Assembly (NCBI RefSeq): GCF_022179245.1
Contig: NZ_BPQM01000008.1
Location: forward strand, 18,267 to 82,266
Origin: Methylobacterium gregans
GTDB taxonomy: Bacteria; Pseudomonadota; Alphaproteobacteria; Rhizobiales; Beijerinckiaceae
Direction: 5' to 3'
Length of the DNA stretch: 64,000 nt
The notes below the pieces were generated by a model. That model saw only the letters and a program-made list of their open reading frames with translations, was not told the origin of the DNA and did no database searches. The translations under genes and the position numbers were made by a program. This document shows positions 16,030 to 25,155 of this stretch, in pieces (position 1 is the stretch's first letter; each line of letters starts with the position of its first letter).

Positions 16030-16192
16030 ACGCGGCTGGTGCAAAGGGCACCTCCTCGGCGTCGCCCGCCTTCCGCTTTGCCGTTCCCGCCTCGTCGCCG
16101 GGCTGCTTCAGGGTCAGCGTCGTCGTGGCGCCGCCGATTCCGGTCGAAAGCGTGTGTGTGACGCTCTCGATGCGGTAAGCCCGGTCGATGCC
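16030..16192 (-). pseudogene. Phage late control protein D, C-terminal fragment
   Basis: Minus-strand residues beginning GIDRAYRIESVTHTLS and continuing GGATTTLTLKQPGD match the end of P2-type gpD/late control proteins, where a tail-assembly protein closes with a Y/W-x-V-xxVxHxLS...G(F/A)TTxLxLE segment. Only about 54 residues remain, followed by a non-homologous tail. The upstream end abuts an HD-GYP fragment near 16192, marking a recombination junction. It is a relic of a contractile-tail phage. Confidence 0.4.
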
Positions 16193-16195
16193 CTG

Positions 16196-16708
16196 TCGGA
16201 CGCCGGCCTGGTCACGGGGTTGGCCGCCGCCTTCGCACAAAGCCTCGGGCTCGGCGAGCAGGATTGCCACCGCCTGACCAAAGCGGCACTCCTGCACGAC
16301 GTCGGCAAGATCGAGGTGCCCTCCGCCATTCTCAACAAGCCGGGCAAGCTCACCGACGCCGAGATGGCGGTAGTCCGCCTGCATCCCGAGCACGGGTATC
16401 GGATGCTCGCCGGCGAGGGCTTCGGCCCGGAGATGCTCGCCGTCGTGCGCTCCCACCACGAGATGCTCGACGGGTCGGGCTATCCCGACAAGCTCAAGGG
16501 AGACGACATCCCCGACCTCGTGCGGCTCGTCACCGTCTGCGACATCTACGGCGCCTTGATCGAGCGCCGGTCCTACAAGCCACCCATGTCCTCCTCCGAC
16601 GCCTTCGCGATCCTGGACGGCATGACAGGGCGCCTCGATCCCGCCGTCGTGAGTGCCTTCCGGCCTGTGGCCGCCGCGTTCACCTCGCGCTATCCCGCCG
16701 ACGCGTGA
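16196..16708 (+). pseudogene. HD-GYP phosphodiesterase, 5'-truncated
   Basis: About 170 codons of an HD-GYP domain: ALLHDVGKIEVP (HD pair), LHPEHGYRML, SHHEMLDGSGYP (the HHE and GYP signature) and a VCDIYGALIERR tail. Homology begins abruptly near 16196, at the junction with the phage fragment, and no regular start codon or ribosome site sits there. The first in-frame ATG is past the HD motif. Intact HD-GYP proteins hydrolyse c-di-GMP and carry an N-terminal sensory or receiver domain, which is lost here. The active-site residues are retained, so a leaky product cannot be fully excluded. Confidence 0.75.
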
Positions 16709-16710
16709 CC

Positions 16711-17397
16711 ATGAGCGCAACCGCATGCCACTGGATCGGCATTCTGGTGCCCCTCGGGATGGGTGCCGTCTGCTCCCTGATGCTGCTCGAGTTGCGGCAG
16801 GACGCCTGGGACAAGGCCGGGCAAACCTCGAAGAACCTCGTTCAAGTGATCGAGCGTGGCATCGACCGCTACATCGAGTTCATCGACCTGGCGCTGCGCA
16901 GCGTGGTGGAGAACCTCGATCTGCCCGACCTCGGGCAGATCGGCCCCAGGTTCCGTCAGCGCATCCTATTCAACCGGGCCGTCAACGCCACGGACCTCGG
17001 CGTGATGCTCGTCCTCGATGAGTACGGCAACACCTTCTACGACGCGCTCGGCTGGCCGCAGCGGCGCCTCAACAATGCCGGACAAGACTACGTCCAGGCG
17101 CACAAGGCAGATCCCGGCCTCGGGCTCCATGTCGACCCGCCGCTGATCTCCTACCTCATGGCCAAGCCGATCATCGTCCTCAGCCGGCGGAGCGACAAGG
17201 CCGCCGGCACCTTCGGCGGGGTCGTCCTGGTGAGCTTGGCGCTGTCCTGCTTCGACCGCCGATTCGAGCAGATCGCGCTCGGGCGCAAGGGTTACGATCG
17301 CCCTTTTCCTTCAGGACGACACCCGCGTCGTACGCCTAGCCCACGACCGTTGCACAAACCCGTCCCGCCCGGTCGGCGCCCTCCTCGCTGCCTGATG
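16711..17397 (+). pseudogene. Membrane sensor (PDC/Cache-like) part of a signalling protein, frameshifted
   Basis: An ATG at 16711 starts a membrane segment (residues 6-25) and an extracytoplasmic sensor domain of the kind seen before GGDEF domains (VIERGIDRYIEFIDLALRSV, then FGGVVLVSLALSCFDRRFEQ). After GRKG near 17296 the frame shifts: the continuation IALFLQDDTRVVRLAHDR is found in a different frame and stops at 17397. The second membrane helix and any output domain are missing. It begins 2 bp after the HD-GYP fragment. Confidence 0.6.
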
Positions 17398-17407
17398 GAA
17401 CCCAGCC

Positions 17408-17539
17408 ATGCACGTCGCCCTGATCGATCCGAGCCGTGTCATCCTCAAGATCGTGTCCGAGATGCTCGTGGCCGGCCGCCACAGCGTCGTGGCGTTCACG
17501 GACTCGGCCGCTACGGGCACGATGTCGGCGATCAGGTGA
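17408..17539 (+). pseudogene. Receiver-domain N-terminal fragment
   Basis: ATG at 17408 encodes MHVALIDPSRVILKIVSEML, then AGRHSVVAFTDS. This is the beginning of a CheY-like receiver (the VDPS acidic start and first helix), then a stop. The phospho-acceptor Asp region is absent. In PleD-type regulators this segment would be followed by more receiver sequence and GGDEF; here a deletion joins it, out of frame, to the next fragment. Confidence 0.5.
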
Positions 17540-17868
17540 TCCGCTGCGTCGCTCGGGTCCTCCGGGAGACCGGCGCAGTCGTGGGGCGGCTCGGCGGGGA
17601 AGAGTTCGCGGCACTGATGCCCGGGCACGGCTTGGCTGGGGCGGCGGTGATCGCGCACCGCATCCGCCGCCAGTGTGCGATGAGCACTGTGCCTGGGCAA
17701 GAGGATCTGCGCTTCACGGTGAGCCTGGGGCTCGCCGAGTGGTCGGAGGGCGACAGCATTGACAGCCTGCTCAAGCGGGCCGACGTGGCGCTGTACGCCG
17801 CCAAGCGGGGCGGGCGGGACCGTGTCGCGGTCACCAGCCGCGCCCTGCAGACAGAGATGGTCGGCTAG
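17512..17868 (+). pseudogene. GGDEF diguanylate cyclase, C-terminal part
   Basis: Starting at YGHDVGDQVIRCVARVLR, the sequence covers the second half of a GGDEF domain, with the signature present as GGEEF (RLGGEEFAALMPG) and the closing ADVALYAAKRGGRDRV. The first third of the domain, including the FKxxND metal-binding loop, is absent. It is joined to a receiver fragment by an apparent internal deletion. It cannot make c-di-GMP on its own. Confidence 0.6.
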
Positions 17869-17934
17869 CACGACCGGGGCACTTTGAGAGAGTTGGGCGC
17901 TTTGACCCTCTAGGGGCGACGGCAGGAGGCGAGC

Positions 17935-18033
17935 ATGGCTGGAGGGCCGCCAGGCCAGGACCTCGACGTGTGGCTCACCCGGTTCCTCACCGCGATGGCC
18001 GGCAAGACGCGCCGAACCATTCACGCGGGATGA
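17935..18033 (+). pseudogene. IS701-like transposase N-terminal stub
   Basis: ATG at 17935, after a GGCAGGAGG site, encodes 32 residues including LDVWLTRFLTAMAGKTRR. IS701-family transposases begin with a similar W/DLDxWLxxFLxxLxHKxRRR segment. The frame then stops. The ribosome site and start are intact, but the remaining 90 percent of the gene is gone. Confidence 0.35.
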
Positions 18034-18332
18034 GACCAACGGCTCTCGGACCGTTCCGCTAGGGCCCACCTCCATCAGATCGGGGCGCCTGCCGTGAACG
18101 TCCACGCCAACGGGTTCCCGGAAGCTTCTCTTCCCGCTCGACAGCGGAGGTGGCGGAGCAAGCAGCCTTCGATGACAAGATGGCCTTCGAAGCTACGACC
18201 GAGGACACCGACGCGTTACTCTCCCAGGTTATGGTCCGTCCCCGCGAGAAGACCTAACAAACAACACCTTCGGCGGGGCGTCCGCGCATCCAGCCCACGC
18301 TGCCGCTCGGCACACGCTGCCCGCCGCTCGAT
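18034..18332. other. Gap with one short coding-like tail
   Basis: No complete gene. A plus-strand frame starting with GTG at 18150 and ending with TAA at 18257 encodes 35 residues, including EATTEDTDALLSQVMV, with good codon character. It is probably the 3' end of a lost gene. Confidence 0.25.
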
Positions 18333-20321
18333 ATGCCTTGGATGACCATGGACCACATATCGGACAACGTGTTCCAAGCCTCGGACGGCTCCTACGCATT
18401 CGGCAGTCCGATCGAGCCCGCGGAATGGCTTTCGGCGCAAACCGACGCCTTTCGGGCCGCCGTCGGCGGCGCGCCGCTCGCCGAATCCCTCGGCATCCTC
18501 GTGGACACTGCCTGCTCCCGGACCGGCAGCGACCTTCGCTGCGCCTTCTACCTTGCCGACCCTGGCGGCACCGGGCTGCAGCACGTCATCGGCATGCCCG
18601 AGCCCTATGCCCTGTCCGTGGGAGCCTTCAAGATCGGGCCGGACTCACTGGCTTGCGGCCTGGCGGTATTCACCGGCCAGCCGGTGATCACCGTCGACGT
18701 CAGGAAGGAGCCACGCTGGCAGCCGTGGCTCTGGTTGGCCGAAGAGTACGGTTTCCGGGCCGTCTGGTCGTTCCCGGCCGAAGCTGCAGCGGGGCGGGTC
18801 GTTGGCACCTTCGCCATGTACTTCCGCGATCCGCGTGAGGCCACGCCCCGGGATCACGAACTGGCCGCCGCCCTGACCCAGACCGCGGCGGTCATCATCT
18901 CGCAGCACCGGCAGGCCGTGGATCTGATCGAGCGGCGCACCGCGGACGAGGCGCTGCGCGAGAGTGAGGAGCGCTTTCCAGCCGTGGCCGAGCAGGCCGA
19001 GGCCGGCATCGTCATCGTCGATGCCGGCCACCGGATGAGCTTCGCCAACGAACGCTATTGCGAGATCCTGGGGCGCACTCGCGGCGAACTGCTCGGCCGC
19101 ACCGTGCAGGAGCTGACCCACCCGGACGACTGGGCGTTCAACGAGCCCCTCTATCGGCGCGCCATGGCGGCTGGCGCATCCTTCACCATCGAGAAGCGAT
19201 ACCTGCGTCCGGATGGCACGGCAGTGTGGGTGCGCAACGTCGTCAGCGCCCTGCGCGATGGGACGGGCTCCATCGTTGGTGGGCTTGCGGTCTCCCTCGA
19301 CGTCACCGAACGCCATCAGGCCGAGGCGGCCCTACGCGAGAGTGAAGAGCGCTTCCGGCGCTTCGCCGAGCACACGACGAACGTCCTCTGGCTCGCCGAC
19401 CTGAAGAATGGGCGGCTCGATTACCTCAGCCCGGCTTTCACGCAGGTCTGGGGCATGGCCACCGAGGACATGCCAAACGTCGCCAGTTGGCTTGCCAGCG
19501 TTCACCCGGAGGACCGCGACGCCGCCGCACGGGCGCTGGAACGCGTCGGTGGGGGTGAAACGCTCGTGTTGGAGTACCGGATCCAGCGCGCCTCGGACGG
19601 CGCGGTGCGCCGCATCCGGGACACCTTCTTCCCGATCCCGGCGGTCGATGGTCACGTCCGAATGGTGGGCGGGATTGCGCAGGACGTCACCAACGACACC
19701 GGCCTGCGCGCCTACGTGGTCGCGGTCGGGGATGAGGCCCGGCGCGGCCTCGTTGGCGCCCTAAAGGGCGGTGGGTACGAGGTGCAGGCCTTCGCGAACA
19801 CTCAGGCCTTCCTCAAGTTGGCGGGCTCGCTGATGCCGGGCTGCGTCGTGCTCGACCTGCAGGAAGCCGGCAGCTTTGTGCTTGCAAGTGCGCTGAGACC
19901 CGCACGCGCGCACCTGCCCGTCGTCGCGGTCGGCACGAGCGGGGGCGACGTCGGCTTCGGGGTCCGCGCCATGAAGGCGGGAGCGGTCGACTTTCTCGAG
20001 TCCCCCTGGACGTCGGAAGGGCTGCTGTTCGCGGTCAAGACCGCGCTGGCCGAGATCCGCGGCGCCGCCAACCAAACACGTGCGCGCGACGTGGCCCATG
20101 ATCGGGTCGCGGCTCTGTCGGCGCGCGAGCGCGCAGTGCTGGAGGGTTTGCTCGCGGGCGGTACCAACAAGACCATCGGCCGCGCGCTGGGCCTGAGCCC
20201 GCGCACAGTGGAGATCCATCGGGCTCGGTTGATGGAGGCGCTCGGTGCCCATACGCTTCCTCAGGCCGTTCTCATAGCAACCGCAGCCGGGGTGCATCCC
20301 GCCCAACAGGACAGCGCATAG
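18333..20321 (+). CDS. GAF-PAS-PAS-receiver-LuxR HTH regulatory protein
   Basis: 662 aa. Domains in order: GAF (about 45-205), PAS with PAC (about 218-335), a second PAS with PAC (about 342-455), a receiver-like domain (about 462-575), and a FixJ/LuxR-type HTH at the end ([20 protein letters not shown], then [20 protein letters not shown]). No histidine kinase dimerisation or ATPase domain is present. The receiver keeps the acidic start (GDE) and an Asp in VVLDLQ, but the usual Lys of the KP turn is Ser (DFLESP). It probably senses ligand or redox state directly and binds DNA. The start is ambiguous among ATGs at 18333, 18342 and 18348. It stands alone, next to the decay zone. Confidence 0.9.
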   Translation: MPWMTMDHISDNVFQASDGSYAFGSPIEPAEWLSAQTDAFRAAVGGAPLAESLGILVDTACSRTGSDLRCAFYLADPGGTGLQHVIGMPEPYALSVGAFKIGPDSLACGLAVFTGQPVITVDVRKEPRWQPWLWLAEEYGFRAVWSFPAEAAAGRVVGTFAMYFRDPREATPRDHELAAALTQTAAVIISQHRQAVDLIERRTADEALRESEERFPAVAEQAEAGIVIVDAGHRMSFANERYCEILGRTRGELLGRTVQELTHPDDWAFNEPLYRRAMAAGASFTIEKRYLRPDGTAVWVRNVVSALRDGTGSIVGGLAVSLDVTERHQAEAALRESEERFRRFAEHTTNVLWLADLKNGRLDYLSPAFTQVWGMATEDMPNVASWLASVHPEDRDAAARALERVGGGETLVLEYRIQRASDGAVRRIRDTFFPIPAVDGHVRMVGGIAQDVTNDTGLRAYVVAVGDEARRGLVGALKGGGYEVQAFANTQAFLKLAGSLMPGCVVLDLQEAGSFVLASALRPARAHLPVVAVGTSGGDVGFGVRAMKAGAVDFLESPWTSEGLLFAVKTALAEIRGAANQTRARDVAHDRVAALSARERAVLEGLLAGGTNKTIGRALGLSPRTVEIHRARLMEALGAHTLPQAVLIATAAGVHPAQQDSA

Positions 20322-20664
20322 GCCGCAGCCCGGCGCCCGCGGGGGAAGCCGGCGGCCGTGAGGGCTGCGGCATCCCGCCCGGCTTACCACCCCGCTCCGG
20401 CGTTTCATCCGTACTTGTGCAACCCACACTGCTGACCCTGTTCGGGTCTTCGGAAGGTCTGCTTATCGGCTCGCTGATTGGCCCGGAACGACCGATCGCG
20501 GCCGAAAGCAGTCCGGCCGCTTCCGGGCTCGGATCAGGCGCGAGGAGACGTTCGCCGCGACGTCTTCGGAAATCGCGGAGCAACCCCTTCCGCATATCCA
20601 GAGGGATCGCTCCGAAGGTCCGTTCCCGACGAACCGGTCAGCGAGCGCTGCGCCAGCGCGGTCT
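20322..20664. other. Convergent intergenic region
   Basis: No gene or clear terminator seen between the LuxR-type regulator and the convergent amidase gene; only weak GC-rich inverted repeats. Confidence 0.3.
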
Positions 20665-21900
20665 TCAGCGTGACAGGGCCCGCTCGACGAAGGCTGCGGC
20701 TGCGAGCGCGTGGGCATCCTCACCGAACGGGGCGACCATCTGCACGCCGAGCGGCGGTCCGTCGCCGGGCACCGGGACTGTCACACAGGGTACGCCGAGG
20801 AGCGTCCAGAGCCGGTTGAAGCGCGAGTCGCCCGTCGAGCCGTAGCCGTGAGGCGCCACACCCGGCGCCGGCAGGGTGAGCACGACGTCGACGCCCTCAT
20901 CCTTCAGCACAGTGCGAAAATCTCGCCGCGCTGCGCGGACCACCCGCCGCGCCGCATCGTAGGCCGCGACCGGGATCGTGCCCGCCGCGTCCAGCTGTGC
21001 GCGCAACAGCGGGGGAAGCGCCGCGCGGTGATGGGTGTGTTCCCAGGCGAGTGCACGGATTCCCTCGAAATCCTGGATCGTGCCGTGCAGCCCGAAGGCC
21101 TCCCGGTAGAGGCTCGGCAGCGAGAGGTCCCGTACCGGCGCGCCGAACGCCTCGGCGGCCTCTGCCGCCCGCCGGAGCGCGGCGAGGCCGTCGGGGTCCG
21201 GGCTCGGGCAGAAATCCGGCACGAGGAGACCGATGCGGGGCGGTGCGTCGTCGAGCCGCTCGATATCGGGCCGGTCGGTCAGGAGCGCCAGCGCGTGAGC
21301 GGCGTCCGCGACGCTCGCCGTAAACAGCCCGAGCGTGTCGAGGGTCCAGGAAAAGCACTTCATCCCGACAGTCGGCAGAAGGCGGAACGAGGGCTTGACG
21401 CCCACGGCCCCGCAGAAGGCTGCCGGCCGGATCACCGAGCCGCCGGTCTGGGTGCCGAGCGCCAGCGGCAGCATCCCGGCCGCGACCGCCGCGGCCGAGC
21501 CCGCCGAGGAGCCGCCCGGCGTGCGGCCCGGCGCGTTCGGGTTTCGCGTCTCGGTGGGGTCCATGAACGCGAAGGCGGTCGTCGTCGTCTTGGCGAGCGC
21601 CACGCCACCGAGCGCCCGCAGCCGCGCCACCGCCGGCGCGTCGGCCCGCGGACGCCAGCCCGCGTAGACCGCCGAGCCCATCTGGGTCGGCAGGTCGGCC
21701 GTGTCGATCACGTCCTTCACCCCGAAGGCGATGCCGGCAAGCGGGCCTTTGGTCGGCACGACGGGGTCCGGATCGAGGCTGACGAGGGCCCCGACATCCG
21801 GCTCGCGCGCCGCGATCGCCTCGCGCACCAGCGCGAGCGCGCCCGCTTGCGTGAGGGTGCCCGCCTCGATGCCGGCGCGCAGGGACAGCAGGGAGAGCAT
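20665..21900 (-). CDS. Amidase-signature hydrolase, malonamidase E2-like
   Basis: 411 aa from the ATG at 21900. The Ser-cisSer-Lys triad is complete: Lys62 (FGVKDVID), Ser131 in TPGGSSAGS and Ser155 in GTQTGGSVIRPAA. These positions and the total length coincide with those known for rhizobial malonamidase E2 (Ser155-cisSer131-Lys62), so hydrolysis of a small amide such as malonamate is a reasonable guess, not a demonstration. Cytoplasmic. It is last in a five-gene minus-strand operon with an ABC importer and a second amidase, implying import then deamidation to release ammonia. Confidence 0.9.
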   Translation of the reverse strand: MLSLLSLRAGIEAGTLTQAGALALVREAIAAREPDVGALVSLDPDPVVPTKGPLAGIAFGVKDVIDTADLPTQMGSAVYAGWRPRADAPAVARLRALGGVALAKTTTTAFAFMDPTETRNPNAPGRTPGGSSAGSAAAVAAGMLPLALGTQTGGSVIRPAAFCGAVGVKPSFRLLPTVGMKCFSWTLDTLGLFTASVADAAHALALLTDRPDIERLDDAPPRIGLLVPDFCPSPDPDGLAALRRAAEAAEAFGAPVRDLSLPSLYREAFGLHGTIQDFEGIRALAWEHTHHRAALPPLLRAQLDAAGTIPVAAYDAARRVVRAARRDFRTVLKDEGVDVVLTLPAPGVAPHGYGSTGDSRFNRLWTLLGVPCVTVPVPGDGPPLGVQMVAPFGEDAHALAAAAFVERALSR

Positions 21901-21950
21901 GGAACAACCTTCTGGCTGCGCAGCCGCGCGCCGGGGTATCGGACAGGAAA

Positions 21951-23261
21951 TCAGAGAGCGGGGAAGCGCCGAGGGCGGTCGAGGACCGTCTCGCACCAGC
22001 GCGCGATCCGCAGCAGGCGCAGATCGTTGCGGTAGGGCGCGACGAGCTGGATGCCAAGCGGCAGGCCCCGCGCATCGCCCGCCGGGAGGGTGAGGCAGGG
22101 CACGCCGAGATAGGTGAAGGGCACGCAGAAGGAGGGGTCGCCCGTGTAGGCGAGACCCTCCGGCGCGGCACCGGGCGCCGGAAGCGTGAGCAGCGCGTCG
22201 AAGCCGGCGACCGCCGCACCGAACCCGGTGCGCAGCTCCGCCTGGAGCTGCCGCGCCGCGATGTAGCGGCCGGCCGGGATGCCGGCGCCCTCGTCCACGA
22301 GGTCCCGCAGCGGTGCGCTGACCTTGTCCGGGTGGCCGGAGACCAGCGGCGCGTAGATGGCGGAAGCCTCGCAGGCCAGAATCGTGCGCGCCGCCTCGGC
22401 CGCCCCGTCGAAGGAGGCGGGCAGGGCGAGGCTCTCGACGCGACCGCCGGCCGCCCGGAACCGTTCCGCGGCGGCCTCCAGGCAGGCGAGCGCCGCCGGC
22501 TCGGCCTGATCCCAGGGTCCGATCCGGACCAGGGCGAGGCGGGGGGCCGCAAGCGGCTCGACGCCCTGCTCCGGGTCGATGCGGAACGGCGGCAGGGGCT
22601 GCCCGTGCGGGTCCGCGTCGCTCGCGCCCGCGAGCAGCGCGAGGGCGAAGGCCGCGTCGGTGACCGAGCGGGTGAACAGGCCGACATGATCGAGGGATCC
22701 GGCGAGCGGATGCACGCCGGTCCGGGGGATCGCGCCGTAGCTCGGCTTCAGCCCGACGACGCCGCAGAAGGCGGCCGGCCGGATCACCGAGCCGAAGGTC
22801 TGGCTGCCGAGCGCCAGCGGCGCGAGCCCCGCCGCGACGGCGGCGGCCGAGCCGCTCGACGAGCCGCCCGGCGTGTGCCCCAGCCGCCAGGGGTTGTGGG
22901 TCGGGCCGGGATGGCGCCACGCGAACTCCGTGGTGACGGTCTTGCCCAGGACCGCGGCGCCGAGATCGCGCAGGCGCGCCACCACCCAGGCATCCGCCTC
23001 CGGGACGTGATCCGCGTCGATCGCCGAGCCGTTCGCGGTCGGCAGGTCGCGGGTCGCCACGATGTCCTTCACGGCGACCGGGATGCCCCCGAGCGGCCCC
23101 TCCGCCGGCGCGCCGGGCTCGGCCAGGACGGTGAAGGCGCGCAGGATGGGATCGAGTTGCCGTGCCCGCGTACGGAGGGCGGCGGCGTAGGCCTCCGGGT
23201 CGAGGCGGCCGGCGCGGATCGCCAGGACCGCCTCGACGAGGCCGATTTCGTGCATCGACAC
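21951..23261 (-). CDS. Amidase-signature hydrolase
   Basis: 436 aa. The GTG at 23261 lies 11 nt after a GAGGAG site; an ATG two codons further in (23255) is the alternative. Triad: Lys65 (VAVKDIV), Ser134 (TPGGSSSGS) and Ser158 in SQTFGSVIRPAA; the usual TGGS is TFGS here, a change next to the nucleophile that may alter the substrate. It lies between the solute-binding protein gene (15 bp upstream) and the malonamidase-like gene (50 bp downstream). The two amidases are homologous but clearly diverged, so different amides are likely. Confidence 0.9.
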   Translation of the reverse strand: MSMHEIGLVEAVLAIRAGRLDPEAYAAALRTRARQLDPILRAFTVLAEPGAPAEGPLGGIPVAVKDIVATRDLPTANGSAIDADHVPEADAWVVARLRDLGAAVLGKTVTTEFAWRHPGPTHNPWRLGHTPGGSSSGSAAAVAAGLAPLALGSQTFGSVIRPAAFCGVVGLKPSYGAIPRTGVHPLAGSLDHVGLFTRSVTDAAFALALLAGASDADPHGQPLPPFRIDPEQGVEPLAAPRLALVRIGPWDQAEPAALACLEAAAERFRAAGGRVESLALPASFDGAAEAARTILACEASAIYAPLVSGHPDKVSAPLRDLVDEGAGIPAGRYIAARQLQAELRTGFGAAVAGFDALLTLPAPGAAPEGLAYTGDPSFCVPFTYLGVPCLTLPAGDARGLPLGIQLVAPYRNDLRLLRIARWCETVLDRPRRFPAL

Positions 23262-23276
23262 GGTCGCGTCAGCTCC

Positions 23277-24239
23277 TCAATTGCCGGCCGTCGCCTTCGT
23301 GATGAAGTCGCGCCGCACGAAGGTGGCGTAATCGGGCTGGGCCGCGAGGTTGCCCAGCGCAATCTGCGTGTCCAGGCCCAGGGTCATCGCCTCCTGGGTG
23401 ATGTCCACGCTGTCGGGATAGACCTTCTCGTTCATCATGCGCTTCACCGCCGCCTCGACCACGGCCGGATCGAGGGTCGGGAACTGCTTCTTGGCGACCG
23501 CCACGGCTTTTGCAGGCTCGGCGTGCATCAGCCGGATCGCCGCCTGCATGCCGTTGACGAAGGCCTGGGCGACGGCCGGGTCGACGTCCCTGCGGGCGCT
23601 CACCGCCGAGAAGGCGTAGGGCCCGTACTTCTCGGGAAAGCCCAGCACCACCTTCATGCCCTTGGCGACGACCTGATCGAGGCCGGGCTCGTACATCACC
23701 GCGACCTTGGCCTGGCCGGCCAGGAACGGCCCCGGCTCGGTGCCGAGCGCGACCTGCGTGAGCGTCACGTCGTCCTTGCTCATCCCGTTCTCCTTCAGGA
23801 GCTTCAGGAAGAGCGAGGTGCTGGTGGTCGGCATCAGGCCGGTGACGATGGTCTGGCCCTTCAGGCTCTTCACGTCGGTCCAGGGGAAGTCCGGCGCCGT
23901 GGCGATCCAGACCGCGGCGCCGTTGACGACGTTGGCGACCACGTTGACGGGCGCGCCCTTGGAGGCCGCGACCGCGGTCCATTCGGGCCCGTGGATCGAG
24001 AACTGCGCGCTTTTCGAGATCACGGCGGAGAGCGCGACGCTCGGCGCGCCCGCGGTCTCCTTGGTGACGTCGATGCCGGCCTTCTCGAACAGCCCCTCGT
24101 CCATGGCGACGTAGAGCGGCAGGTAGAGCATCGACTGGAAGGCCTGGGAGACCGTGGCCTTCAGGTTGGCGGCGAGCGCGGGCAGCGGGCTCGCGCAGGC
24201 GAGGAATGCGGCGAGCAGGGCGGGACGCAGCGGCTTCAT
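23277..24239 (-). CDS. ABC transporter substrate-binding protein (NMT1/SsuA/ThiY type)
   Basis: 320 aa with a Sec signal (residues 1-23, ending PALA). The mature part begins KATVSQAFQSMLYLPLYVAM, continues with DEGLFEKAGIDVT and has the SIHGPEWTAVAA segment, the pattern of NMT1/TauA-fold periplasmic binding proteins. It captures the imported substrate for the permease encoded just upstream (43 bp). Ligand unknown; the adjoining amidases point to an amide. A pyrimidine such as the ThiY ligand is an alternative for this fold. Confidence 0.9.
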   Translation of the reverse strand: MKPLRPALLAAFLACASPLPALAANLKATVSQAFQSMLYLPLYVAMDEGLFEKAGIDVTKETAGAPSVALSAVISKSAQFSIHGPEWTAVAASKGAPVNVVANVVNGAAVWIATAPDFPWTDVKSLKGQTIVTGLMPTTSTSLFLKLLKENGMSKDDVTLTQVALGTEPGPFLAGQAKVAVMYEPGLDQVVAKGMKVVLGFPEKYGPYAFSAVSARRDVDPAVAQAFVNGMQAAIRLMHAEPAKAVAVAKKQFPTLDPAVVEAAVKRMMNEKVYPDSVDITQEAMTLGLDTQIALGNLAAQPDYATFVRRDFITKATAGN

Positions 24240-24282
24240 CGGGACAGATCCTGGGCTGAGGGGACGAAGGGGAGGAGAGGCG

Positions 24283-25155
24283 TCAGACCTGGATGCCGCC
24301 CGCGGTCGAGACCTGGCGCCAGGGCAGGATCCGGCGCTCGACGACGTCGATGACGTGGTAGAGGACGAAGCCGACGAACATCAGCACGAACAGCCCGACC
24401 CAGACCGTATTGAGGTCGTAGAGGGACGAGGCGTTGTAGATCAGGTGCCCGAGGCCGCGCTGGGACGAGATGAACTCGCCCACCACCGCGCCGACCAGCG
24501 CGAAGCCGATATTGATCCGGAACATCCCGATGATCGCCGGCAGCGTGGACGGCACGATGACCGAGCGGAAGATCCGATTCTTCGTAGCGCCCATCGAGGC
24601 CATCAGCGCCTGCAGATCCGGGTCGGCGTCGCGCGCGGCCTGATAGGCGGCGATGAGCGCGACCAGCGCGGTGAGCGAGACCGCGAGCGCCACCTTCGAG
24701 ACGAAGCCGGTGCCGAACCACAGGATCACGATCGGCGCGAGCGCGATCTTGGGCACCGAGTTGATCGCCACGATGAAGGGCTCGACCACCCGGGCGACGA
24801 GGACCGAGTACCAGAGCCCGAGGCCCGCCAGAGAGCCGAGAGCCGTGCCAATGACGAAGCCCAGGATAGCCTCGACCAGGGTGTACCAGGTGTCGACCGC
24901 GAGGCTGCCGTCCATCAGGCTCGCACGGAAGACGCGCCAGATTCCGGACGGTGCGCCGACCAGGAACTCGGTGAGCCAGCCGGCATCGACCGCGATCTCC
25001 CAGGCGGCGAAGAACACGGCCACCGCGGCGGCCTGGATCAGGCCGCGGCCGAGGGTGGTGTCGACCGCCCGGGCGAGCGGGCCGGGGCCGCGGCGGAGCG
25101 CGGCGGGGCGCTCGGCCTCGGGCGCCGCGGCGGATTTCAGGGCGTGCGTCGTCAT
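24283..25155 (-). CDS. ABC transporter permease (TauC/SsuC family)
   Basis: 290 aa with about six membrane helices and the EAA-loop region (YQAARDADPDLQALMASMGA) contacting the ATPase, followed by the GEFISSQRGLGHLIYNAS segment typical of BPD_transp_1 permeases of the nitrate/taurine group. The start at 25155 overlaps the ATPase stop by one base, so translation is coupled. Confidence 0.9.
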   Translation of the reverse strand: MTTHALKSAAAPEAERPAALRRGPGPLARAVDTTLGRGLIQAAAVAVFFAAWEIAVDAGWLTEFLVGAPSGIWRVFRASLMDGSLAVDTWYTLVEAILGFVIGTALGSLAGLGLWYSVLVARVVEPFIVAINSVPKIALAPIVILWFGTGFVSKVALAVSLTALVALIAAYQAARDADPDLQALMASMGATKNRIFRSVIVPSTLPAIIGMFRINIGFALVGAVVGEFISSQRGLGHLIYNASSLYDLNTVWVGLFVLMFVGFVLYHVIDVVERRILPWRQVSTAGGIQV

